A stretch of DNA of 7,966 nucleotides from Devosia sp. (GTDB taxonomy: Bacteria > Pseudomonadota > Alphaproteobacteria > Rhizobiales > Devosiaceae): contig JAEUMC010000837.1 of assembly GCA_016793415.1 (NCBI GenBank), forward strand, positions 1-7,966, read 5' to 3'. Below, in pieces: positions 1 to 5,585 of this stretch; position 1 is the stretch's first letter, and each line of letters begins with the position of its first letter. The notes beneath the pieces were generated by a model. It worked only from the letters and a program-made list of their open reading frames with translations. It had not been told where the DNA came from and made no database searches. Both the position numbers and the translations under genes were made by a program.

Positions 1-381
1 GATGGCGCCGAAGACGATGCGATGGCCACGGCCGGCGCCTTCGATGGCCTCGGCCAGGGCGAAGCAGTCGGCATCGTTGGCGACGAATACCGGGCGGCCG
101 AGCGCCGCCGTGAGTTCGGGGCCCAGTCTGCGCCCATCGGCGCAGGGGATGTTGGCGACGGTAATGATCTGGGTAGCCGGATCGACCACGCCGGTGATCG
201 AGATGGCGATCGGCGTGCCCTGCGGCGCGCCGGCCGCGTCGGCGACGCTGCGGATGGCGGCGACGAAGGCATCGAAATCGTCGAGCGGCGTCGGCACCCG
301 ACCGAGCGGCGTCAGCTCGGTGGGGCTCTTGGCCAGTGCCGCCTTGATCCCGGAACCGCCAATATCGAAGCAGATAATCAT
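1..381 (-). CDS. ROK-family sugar kinase, NagK/glucokinase-like (partial, C-terminus beyond the window)
   Basis: Only the first 127 codons are present; the gene reads leftward and leaves the window without a stop. Reverse-strand translation opens MIICFDIGGSGIKAAL, the ROK phosphate-binding loop (DIGGSGIK, residues 6-13), and reaches VANDADCFALAEA near residue 107, the conserved ROK segment with the sugar-phosphorylating Asp. The spacing and wording between them (RVPTP..DFDAF, then ANIPCADGRRLGPEL) follow E. coli NagK as I remember it, so N-acetylglucosamine kinase is my first choice; glucokinase or another hexose kinase of the family cannot be excluded without the zinc-site half. The product would be cytoplasmic and use ATP. 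ATG at 379-381 is chosen; the GTG just before it is also possible. It is divergent from the LacI-type regulator gene, 86 bp away, a usual arrangement for a regulated sugar gene. In the proposed pathway it would phosphorylate GlcNAc released by the glycosylasparaginase at 2525-3442. Confidence 0.85.
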   Translation of the reverse strand, partial: MIICFDIGGSGIKAALAKSPTELTPLGRVPTPLDDFDAFVAAIRSVADAAGAPQGTPIAISITGVVDPATQIITVANIPCADGRRLGPELTAALGRPVFVANDADCFALAEAIEGAGRGHRIVFGAI

Positions 382-426
382 CACTGTTGAGTGCTTTCTA
401 ACGCAGAGGCATCTACCTTCGGCAAA

Positions 427-448
427 CGCGCCCGACTCGGGCCGCGCG
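427..448. promoter_or_regulatory. Imperfect inverted repeat in the kinase/regulator divergent intergenic region
   Basis: The 86-bp gap between the two divergent starts contains CCCGA-C-TCGGG (431-441), flanked by CGCG on the left (427-430) and GCGCG on the right (444-448). It is GC-rich, odd-centred and unlike the AAACCGGTTT type of LacI operator at 5544-5559, so it could be an autoregulatory site, a small hairpin in the regulator's leader, or chance. I see no convincing -35/-10 pair in this gap. Confidence 0.25.
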
Positions 449-467
449 AAAGGTGCGATGACGGATA

Positions 468-1469
468 ATGGTTGAACAGGCCCGGCAGCAGGCGACCCCT
501 ACGATCGACGACGTCGCGGCGCTTGCCGGGGTGTCGCGCGCTGTCGCCTCCCGTGCGCTCTCGTCCGAAAAACGTCCGGTCTCGGCGGAAAAGCGTGAGC
601 GCGTACTGCAGGCGGCGGCCGAGCTCGGCTATCGCGTCAACCTGTTGGCGCAGAGCCTCACCACCAAGACGGTCAACCTGATTGCCGTGGTGGTCAACCA
701 CATTCACGACCTTTCCGACCTCGACCTGTTCGATCGGCTGCTGGCCGAGACGCAGGCCATCGGCAAGCAGGTGATCCTCATTCGCGTCGGCTCGGTCGAC
801 AAGGTCGAGGAGTTCCTGCGCCAGGGCGTCGCCTACCATGTCGATGCGGCGCTGGTGTTCTCCGATTTCGCCGATGCCGAGACGGTGCGGAAAATGTTCC
901 GCTCCGATCTGGTGGTGATGCTCAACGGCCGCCATGACCGGCTGTCGCCGACGGTGATCCCCGATGAGGCGATGGGAATCCACCAGGCCGTCGCCGATGC
1001 CGCCGGCAACGGGGTGAAGACCGCTGCGCTGGTCACCGGCCGCGCCTCTTCGCTGGTCGAACAGGCGCGTATCGCGTCCTATCTCAGCGCCTTCAGGCAA
1101 CATGGCATCGAGCTCGTCCAGACCGTCCAGGGCGATTATTCCTATCAGAGCGGGCATGCTGCGGCGCCCGCGGTCGTCGGCTTCGATTGCCCCGATGCAG
1201 TGTTCTGCACCTCGGATGCCATGGCGATGGGTATCCTCGATGTCTGCCGCGAGGATTTTCCCGGCAACCGCCCGACCCGCTTCCGGCTCTATGGTTTCGA
1301 CAACCTGTCGCTGACCGATTTCGATGCCTATCCGATCTCGTCCATCGGCTATGACAAGGCCGATTACGTGCGCCACATGGTGCGCTTCCTCGCCGACCCC
1401 ACGGCGTTCACGCCAGGCCAGCCGCCAGTGCTGATCCCGACGCGGTTCGTGCCGAGGAAGACCAGCTAG
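468..1469 (+). CDS. LacI-family transcriptional regulator
   Basis: A 333-residue cytoplasmic DNA-binding regulator of normal family length. The N-terminal helix-turn-helix is residues 13-32 (IDDVAALAGVSRAVASRALS). The hinge helix (about 55-65) contains LLAQSL with Leu64, the leucine that in this family wedges into the central CpG of the operator. From about residue 70 (LIAVVVN) to the end is the periplasmic-binding-protein-like effector and dimer domain, closing with the usual PTRFVPR tail. Such regulators typically bind sugars or sugar derivatives. ATG 468 is chosen because the HTH starts at the usual distance; AAAGGTG at 449-455 is a rather distant ribosome site. The gene is divergent from the ROK kinase and convergent with the ABC operon, whose promoter carries a palindrome of exactly the LacI type. 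The natural inference is that it represses that operon; no matching palindrome lies before its own gene. The effector is unknown. Confidence 0.95.
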   Translation: MVEQARQQATPTIDDVAALAGVSRAVASRALSSEKRPVSAEKRERVLQAAAELGYRVNLLAQSLTTKTVNLIAVVVNHIHDLSDLDLFDRLLAETQAIGKQVILIRVGSVDKVEEFLRQGVAYHVDAALVFSDFADAETVRKMFRSDLVVMLNGRHDRLSPTVIPDEAMGIHQAVADAAGNGVKTAALVTGRASSLVEQARIASYLSAFRQHGIELVQTVQGDYSYQSGHAAAPAVVGFDCPDAVFCTSDAMAMGILDVCREDFPGNRPTRFRLYGFDNLSLTDFDAYPISSIGYDKADYVRHMVRFLADPTAFTPGQPPVLIPTRFVPRKTS

Positions 1470-1537
1470 GCTTCTCCGCCCTCGCCTCACACTCGGTGTC
1501 GTCTCTGCTGATGCCGCGCGGTGAGCTCTGCACCTGA

Positions 1538-1625
1538 CAGGGCCCCAAACATCGGGGGTGGGAGGGGGCCAATGGCCCTGGCGCCCGTACGGGAAGTGGA
1601 GATGGCGGCTGCCACCACCACCCCC
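1538..1625. repeat. Structured convergent intergenic element with nested inverted repeats
   Basis: Between the regulator's stop and the operon's end lie several complementary arms. CAGGGCC (1538-1544) matches GGCCCTG (1574-1580). GGGCCA-A-TGGCCC (1566-1578) is a short hairpin using the same right arm. CCCGTACGGG (1584-1593) is a perfect palindrome. GGGGGTGG (1554-1561) can pair with CCACCCCC (1618-1625), enclosing the others. The G-rich wording resembles the repeat near 6420-6470, so this may be a diverged dispersed intergenic repeat. No coding frame here looks real. Confidence 0.45.
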
Positions 1626-1636
1626 ACTAAATGGTT

Positions 1637-1662
1637 CCGGGCCGTCTTGGGGGACGGCCCGG
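1637..1662 (-). terminator. Hairpin, likely terminator of the ABC/glycosylasparaginase operon
   Basis: A perfect 10-bp inverted repeat (CCGGGCCGTC, 1637-1646; GACGGCCCGG, 1653-1662) with a 6-nt loop lies 50 bp past the binding-protein stop and between convergent genes. There is no clean U-tract on either strand; on the minus strand the hairpin is followed by AACCATTTAG. It may end transcription weakly, act with Rho, or protect the mRNA 3' end. Confidence 0.5.
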
Positions 1663-1712
1663 CAGTCGGCAGGGGCGGCGGCAAAGGGAGAAGGACGCCG
1701 CCCGGCCGGTTC

Positions 1713-2504
1713 TTACCAGAGCGCGGTCAGCGCCGGCGGGTTGGCGGTCTCGCCCCACCACTTCTTGTAGTTCGCCGCGTAGGCGCCCGACTGGATGTAA
1801 TCGGACACGAACATGTCGAGCCAGCGCACGAACTCCGGATCGCCCTTGGCGACGGCAATGCCGATCGGGTCGTTCGAGTAGAGGCCCGGGATGGTCACGA
1901 GGCTCGGGTTCTTGGTGGCGAGATAGTCGAGCAGCGACGAGTCTTCGATCGCCGCGTCGACGCGCTTCTGCTGCAGCTGCAGCACGCCATCGGGCGCGAA
2001 CTGGTCGACATAGACGAGCTCGGCAGTTGGCACGGCGTTCTTGATGAACGTCTCGCCGGTGGTGCCGCGACCGACGACGATCTTCTTGCCGGCGAGGCTG
2101 GCGAGGTCGGTGATGCCCGAGTCGGCCTGGACGATGACGCGCAGGCCCGCGCGGTTGTACGGAATGGTGAAGTTCACCGACTTGGCACGCTCGAGCGTCG
2201 CCGAGGTGTTGGCAACGACGATGTCGAGCTGGCCCGAGACCAGCATCGAGATACGGGCGTCACCCGACACGTCGGTGAATTCGACCGGCACGCCGAGCTT
2301 GGCGGCGATCATGTTGGCGACGTCGACGTCATAGCCGACCGGGTTGTTCTGGTCGTCACGGAAGCCGATCGGCTCGCCGCCGAGCGACACGCCGATGCGC
2401 ACCACGTTGCGGCCGCGGATGTCGTCGATCATGCCGGCGAAGGCCGGGACGGCCGTGGTGGCGACGAGCGCCAGCGCGGCAATGGTCGCAAGAATACGCT
2501 TCAT
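1713..2504 (-). CDS. ABC transporter substrate-binding protein, amino-acid (PAAT, SBP_bac_3) type
   Basis: A 263-residue secreted binding protein that would deliver ligand to the two permeases upstream in the operon. It has a Sec signal peptide (MKR, hydrophobic core, AFA; predicted cut after residue 23). The family signature GYDVDVANMIAAKLG is at 57-71, and VVVGRGTTGE (143-151) is typical of the second lobe. Aligned by eye with HisJ, Arg106 (TLERAK...FTIPY) matches the arginine that binds the ligand alpha-carboxylate. Asp188 (DAAIED) matches the aspartate that binds the alpha-amino group. The ligand should therefore be a free alpha-amino acid or a side-chain-modified one; GlcNAc-asparagine would fit, as would plain amino acids. 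The ATG at 2502-2504 is preceded by GGAGAGGA (2513-2520), a strong ribosome site. The gene is last in the operon, 20 nt after the asparaginase stop. A longer reading frame runs upstream through the asparaginase gene but is a shadow. Confidence 0.95.
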   Translation of the reverse strand: MKRILATIAALALVATTAVPAFAGMIDDIRGRNVVRIGVSLGGEPIGFRDDQNNPVGYDVDVANMIAAKLGVPVEFTDVSGDARISMLVSGQLDIVVANTSATLERAKSVNFTIPYNRAGLRVIVQADSGITDLASLAGKKIVVGRGTTGETFIKNAVPTAELVYVDQFAPDGVLQLQQKRVDAAIEDSSLLDYLATKNPSLVTIPGLYSNDPIGIAVAKGDPEFVRWLDMFVSDYIQSGAYAANYKKWWGETANPPALTALW

Positions 2505-2524
2505 GGGGTTGTTCCTCTCCTTGA

Positions 2525-3442
2525 TCAGATAGTCTTCGCTGCGCGGAGTTCTGCTTCCGGCATCGAGTCGTCCCAGAGCCAGTAGCGGATCTCGCCCTGG
2601 CACCTGAAGTTCACCACCTCGTGGTTCCCCTTGGCGTCGACGGCGTGGATCACCACCCCGCCAAGGAACCCTTCGGTGAGTTCGTTGAGCTCGTCGACCG
2701 CGAGCTTGACCGCATCGCTCAGCGAGTAGCCGAGCTTCATGGCGAGGACGATGGTGCGGCTGGTCGCGCAGCGCATCGTCATCTCGCCGGTATGGGTGCA
2801 GGCCGCGGCGCCATAGCGGCTGTCGGCGTAAAAGCCGGCGCCGGGGATTGGGCTGTCGCCCAGCCGGCCCGGATATTTCCAGGCCCAGCCGGAGGTCGAG
2901 GTGGCCGCATGGATGCCGCGCTGCGGGTCGGCGCTGAGATAGACCGTGGTGTCGCGCACCCGCTCCGGGTCGGTGATGGTCTTGAGCAGCGGCGCCAGCG
3001 GAGTGTTCGGGAAGGCCGCCTTCTGCTCGGGCGACATTTCCTTTTCGAGCCGCTCCCACCACACGCGCTTGCTATCCTCGAGCAGCACGTCGTCGACCGA
3101 GAAACCGGTTTCAGTGGCAAAGCGGCGCGCCCCGGCGCCGGTCAACATGACATGCGGCAGCTTCTTCATCACCTCGTGAGCGAGGCGGGCCACCGGGATG
3201 GTATCGGGCACTGCGCCGACCGTGCCGACATTGCGGGTGGTGCCGTCCATCACCGCCGCATCGCACTCCATCACCCCCAGCATGTTGGGCCAGCCGCCAT
3301 GGCCGACGCTGCGCACCTTGGTTTCGGCTTCGACCTTCGAAATGCCGGCCACCATGGCCGTCAGGCTGTCGCTGCCGGAACGCAGCATCTCGACGGTCGT
3401 CGGGATGCCGGGCCAGCCTTCCGCATTGGCGATGAACAACAT
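2525..3442 (-). CDS. N4-(beta-N-acetylglucosaminyl)-L-asparaginase (glycosylasparaginase), cytoplasmic Ntn-hydrolase
   Basis: A 305-residue precursor of the T2 Ntn-hydrolase family, which cuts the bond between GlcNAc and asparagine to give aspartate and 1-amino-GlcNAc; the latter decays to GlcNAc and ammonia. It should self-cleave at Asp164-Thr165, leaving a 141-residue beta chain, the length I recall for the human enzyme. Relative to the nucleophile Thr165, Thr183 (+18), Arg193 (+28) and Asp196 (+31) stand where the bacterial enzyme has T152, T170, R180 and D183. Trp10 matches its substrate-site Trp11. Other family blocks are VGHGGWPN (46-53), CDAAVMDGTT (60-69), PGRLGDSPIPGAG (191-203) and HTGE (217-220). 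The cleavage site reads RDTTVYL instead of the common HDTIGM, so the Gly at +2 is missing. There is no signal peptide: the catalytic domain begins at once. It starts 5 nt after the ATPase stop. A plant-type isoaspartyl peptidase is less likely given Trp10 and the DT cleavage site. Confidence 0.9.
   Translation of the reverse strand: MLFIANAEGWPGIPTTVEMLRSGSDSLTAMVAGISKVEAETKVRSVGHGGWPNMLGVMECDAAVMDGTTRNVGTVGAVPDTIPVARLAHEVMKKLPHVMLTGAGARRFATETGFSVDDVLLEDSKRVWWERLEKEMSPEQKAAFPNTPLAPLLKTITDPERVRDTTVYLSADPQRGIHAATSTSGWAWKYPGRLGDSPIPGAGFYADSRYGAAACTHTGEMTMRCATSRTIVLAMKLGYSLSDAVKLAVDELNELTEGFLGGVVIHAVDAKGNHEVVNFRCQGEIRYWLWDDSMPEAELRAAKTI
3100..3113. promoter_or_regulatory. Intragenic copy of the LacI-type palindrome
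   Basis: AGAAACCGGTTTCA contains the 12-bp perfect palindrome GAAACCGGTTTC (3101-3112) and matches the promoter operator's TGAAACCGGTTTCA at 13 of 14 positions. It lies in the glycosylasparaginase coding region (codons for Glu111-Phe114), about 2.4 kb downstream of the promoter operator. It could serve as an auxiliary operator for looping or as a roadblock. Because it encodes a conserved stretch (TGF), coincidence is also possible. Confidence 0.4.
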
Positions 3443-3447
3443 GATGG

Positions 3448-4182
3448 TCAGTCTTTCCGCATCTTGGAGAGAAACTGCGCGACGCGCGGCTGTGCGAGGC
3501 CGCCATCGTCGGCGAAGAACTTTTCGGTCGGCAAATCGACCAGCAGCACGCCCTTCTCGAGAAAGACGATGCGGTTCGAGATCTGCCGCGCGAACTCGAT
3601 CTCGTGCGTGACGAACACCATGGTGGTGCCGTCCTTGGCGAGCTTGGCGAGGATATCCAGCACTTCCGAGGTCATCTCGGGGTCGAGCGCGCTGGTGACT
3701 TCGTCGAGCAAGAGGTAACGCGGCTTCATCGCCAGCGCCCGGCAGATGCCGACTCGCTGCCGCTGCCCGCCAGAGAGCTGTGCCGGATAAGCATCGGCGC
3801 GATCGCCAAGTCCCACCTGGGCGAGCAGCGACCGGCCCTCGGCCTCGGCTTCCGCCTTGGGTCGCTTCAACACCTCGATCGGCGCCAGCGTGATGTTCTG
3901 CAGCGCCGTCATGTGCGGGTAGAGGTTGAACAGCTGGAACACCGTGCCTGAGCGCTTGCGCGCCTCGGCCAGCTCCTTGGGCTTCGACACATCGAAATCG
4001 TCGACGGTGATCTTGCCGGCATTGAGCTTTTCGAGCCCGTTGATGCAGCGGATCAGCGTCGATTTGCCCGAGCCCGAGGACCCCAGGATCGACACCACTT
4101 CCCCGGGGTTCACCGTGAGGTTCACCCCGTCGAGGACGGTGACCGGGCCAAAGGCCTTCTTGACGTTTTCGACTTTCAGCAT
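3448..4182 (-). CDS. Amino-acid ABC transporter ATP-binding protein (GlnQ/HisP type)
   Basis: A 244-residue, full-length ATPase that would power the importer from the cytoplasmic face of the membrane. All motifs are intact: Walker A GSSGSGKST (34-42), Q-loop Gln83 in VFQLFNLYPH, signature LSGGQ (136-140), Walker B YLLLDE (156-161, catalytic Glu161), D-loop SALDP (164-168) and switch His193 (VTHE). The wording TVFQLFNLYPHMTALQNITLAP is characteristic of the polar amino-acid uptake subfamily rather than sugar importers. The ATG at 4180-4182 follows the stop of the permease gene by 3 nt with no strong ribosome site of its own, so translation is probably coupled. The next gene, glycosylasparaginase, begins 5 nt after its stop. 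Confidence 0.96.
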   Translation of the reverse strand: MLKVENVKKAFGPVTVLDGVNLTVNPGEVVSILGSSGSGKSTLIRCINGLEKLNAGKITVDDFDVSKPKELAEARKRSGTVFQLFNLYPHMTALQNITLAPIEVLKRPKAEAEAEGRSLLAQVGLGDRADAYPAQLSGGQRQRVGICRALAMKPRYLLLDEVTSALDPEMTSEVLDILAKLAKDGTTMVFVTHEIEFARQISNRIVFLEKGVLLVDLPTEKFFADDGGLAQPRVAQFLSKMRKD

Positions 4183-4185
4183 GCT

Positions 4186-4857
4186 TCAGAGGCCCCGGAA
4201 GGCGCTGTGCGCCCGCAGACGTTTTTCGGCCCAGGCGCCCAGCGAGGCGACCGCCTTGGCGGCGAGGTAGTAGAGGATGCCGACCGCCGTCCACACGATG
4301 AACGGCTTCAGCGTCCTGAGGTTGAGCGTGGCGCCGATCTTGGCGAGATCGAGCACGCCGATCACCGAGATCAGCGAGGTGACCTGCAGCTGGTTGACCA
4401 AGAGCGCCGTCAGCGGCCCGATCGAGAACGCAGCGGCCTGCGGCGCGATCACATGACGCAACACCTGCCAGCGGCTGAGCCCGAACACCCGGGCGGCCTC
4501 GACCTGGTCGCGGCCGATGGATTCGATCGACGACACGGCGATGACGTAGACGAAGGCCGCGGTGTTGAGCGACAGCGTGATGACCGCGGCGCTCACCGGG
4601 GTCATGTTCAGCTTGAAGAACGCCGGAACGCCGAAGAACACCAGGAACAACTGCACCAGCACCGGCGAGTTCTTGAGAACCTCGGCGACGAAAGTGATGA
4701 CCTGCATCAGCACCGGCACGCGGTAGAACCGCACGATGCCCCACAGCACGCCGATGACGAGACCGATCAGCGAGGTGATGAGGAACAGCCCGACGGTGAC
4801 CCCGAGGCCCTGCAGCAGCAGCACGATGTCGTAGGGGGTGAACTCGGCGAAACGCAT
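4186..4857 (-). CDS. Amino-acid ABC transporter permease (HisM/GlnP type), second permease gene
   Basis: A 223-residue inner-membrane subunit with about five hydrophobic segments (roughly 11-42, 50-60, 66-81, 88-108, 185-207). The PAAT permease block LKNSPVLVQLFLVFFGVP is at 61-78. The cytoplasmic EAA loop that docks on the ATPase is at 119-139 (VEAARVFGLSRWQVLRHVIAP, key residues E120, A121, A122, G126, P139). It would form a heterodimeric channel with the permease encoded just upstream. Its ATG shares one base with the previous stop (TGATG, 4855-4859) and has AGGTGA (4862-4867) four bases ahead, so the two permeases are translationally coupled and likely made in equal amounts. Confidence 0.95.
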   Translation of the reverse strand: MRFAEFTPYDIVLLLQGLGVTVGLFLITSLIGLVIGVLWGIVRFYRVPVLMQVITFVAEVLKNSPVLVQLFLVFFGVPAFFKLNMTPVSAAVITLSLNTAAFVYVIAVSSIESIGRDQVEAARVFGLSRWQVLRHVIAPQAAAFSIGPLTALLVNQLQVTSLISVIGVLDLAKIGATLNLRTLKPFIVWTAVGILYYLAAKAVASLGAWAEKRLRAHSAFRGL

Positions 4858-5528
4858 CAGCTCACCTGTTCCTGAAGGTCGCGGTTGAGGCGGCGGTGCA
4901 ACAACGTGATGCCGAGCGACACCAGGTAAGTCAGCGCCGCATAGACCACCAGCAGCACGACATAGACCTCGAACGGCCGGAACGTGTCCGAGGCGACGAT
5001 CTTGGCCTGCCCGGTCAGCTCGTTGAGCGTGATGGTTGAAAGGATCGACGAGGTGAGGATCATGTTGATCAGCACCGAGCCCAGCGGCCGCACCGAGGTC
5101 CTGAGCGCGATCGGCAAGACGATGCGGGTGAAGGTCACGCGCTTACTGAGCCCGCTGACCTCGGCCGCTTCGAGGATGCCGTTATCGATGGCGAGGATGC
5201 CGGCACGGATCGCGTCCGACGCATAGGCGCCGCCGGCGATCGACAGCGCGATCACCCCGGTGGTGAAGGCATCGATGTAGATGCCGATCTCGGGCAGGCC
5301 GTAATAGAAGAAGAACAGCTGCACGATGAACGGGATATTGCGGAACAGGTCGACATAGAGGAAGGCCAGCCGGCTGATCCACTGGCTCGACGAGGTGCGC
5401 GCGATGGCGACCAGCATGCCGAGAATGACGCTGCCCACGAGCGCCAGGGCGCAGGCTTCGAGTGTCAATAGCGCCCCCTCGGCCAGAAAGCCGAGATGGG
5501 GAATGAGAATGGTGAGATCGAGCCGCAC
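4857..5528 (-). CDS. Amino-acid ABC transporter permease (HisQ/GlnP type), first gene of the operon
   Basis: A 223-residue inner-membrane subunit. Hydrophobic segments lie at about 12-43, 54-62, 67-79, 91-104 and 188-211. The PAAT block LFRNIPFIVQLFFFYYGLP is at 61-79 and GGAYASDAIRAGI at 99-111. The EAA loop (E120, A121, A122, G126, P139) has the same residue numbers as in the partner permease. Together the two would form the membrane channel. The start is GTG (5526-5528), chosen because GGGAGGG (5532-5538) sits four bases upstream and there is no suitable ATG before the first membrane segment. This is the promoter-proximal gene: a near-consensus promoter and a LacI-type operator lie immediately before it. 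Confidence 0.94.
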   Translation of the reverse strand: MRLDLTILIPHLGFLAEGALLTLEACALALVGSVILGMLVAIARTSSSQWISRLAFLYVDLFRNIPFIVQLFFFYYGLPEIGIYIDAFTTGVIALSIAGGAYASDAIRAGILAIDNGILEAAEVSGLSKRVTFTRIVLPIALRTSVRPLGSVLINMILTSSILSTITLNELTGQAKIVASDTFRPFEVYVVLLVVYAALTYLVSLGITLLHRRLNRDLQEQVS

Positions 5529-5531
5529 GTG

Positions 5532-5538
5532 CCCTCCC
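5532..5538 (-). promoter_or_regulatory. Ribosome binding site that fixes the GTG start of the first permease
   Basis: On the minus strand GGGAGGG precedes GTG (5526-5528) with four bases between. It lies 5 bp from the operator palindrome, so a bound repressor would sit at the very 5' end of the transcript. Confidence 0.7.
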
Positions 5539-5543
5539 GCCGA

Positions 5544-5559
5544 GTGAAACCGGTTTCAC
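5544..5559. promoter_or_regulatory. Perfect 16-bp LacI-family operator
   Basis: GTGAAACCGGTTTCAC reads the same on both strands. It has the even symmetry and central CpG that LacI/GalR-family proteins require for hinge-helix leucine insertion. It lies between the promoter and the first permease's ribosome site, overlapping the presumed -10/start region, which suits repression. The LacI-type regulator at 468-1469 is the obvious candidate to bind it, though a regulator encoded elsewhere cannot be excluded. It lies about 190 bp before the L,D-transpeptidase start and is less likely to control that gene. Confidence 0.8.
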
Positions 5560-5585
5560 CTTATGTGACAGTTCGGCAATGTCAA
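5558..5585 (-). promoter_or_regulatory. Putative sigma-70-type promoter of the transport operon
   Basis: On the minus strand a perfect -35 box TTGACA (5585-5580) is followed after 16 bp by TAAGGT (5563-5558), a weak -10; CATAAG overlaps it at shorter spacing. Strong -35 and weak -10 boxes are common in alphaproteobacteria. The -10 abuts the operator palindrome. Confidence 0.55.

Noticed and set aside
381..1490. Long minus-strand frame opposite the LacI-type regulator
   Set aside because: Its composition is typical of an antisense frame in GC-rich DNA (runs of Arg, His, Asp, Gly), and the plus strand encodes a clear LacI protein.
1521..2585. Long plus-strand frame opposite the binding-protein gene
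   Set aside because: It is an antisense shadow of a well-supported gene and has no recognisable domain.
1713..3062. A 449-codon frame that would extend the binding protein upstream
   Set aside because: The extension is a shadow of the asparaginase gene. The true start has a strong ribosome site and a clear signal peptide.
2525..3442. Reading the enzyme as an ordinary type I/II L-asparaginase or fructose-asparagine deglycase system
   Set aside because: The Ntn-hydrolase motifs (DT cleavage site, TST, GRLGDSP, GAG) are of the glycosylasparaginase fold, not the bacterial type I/II asparaginase fold, and no SIS-domain deglycase gene is present in the window.
2525..4744. A 739-codon open frame on the minus strand
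   Set aside because: Only its C-terminal 305 codons are a real protein (glycosylasparaginase). The rest is an out-of-frame read of the ATPase and permease genes, Arg/Gly/Ala-rich and without domains.
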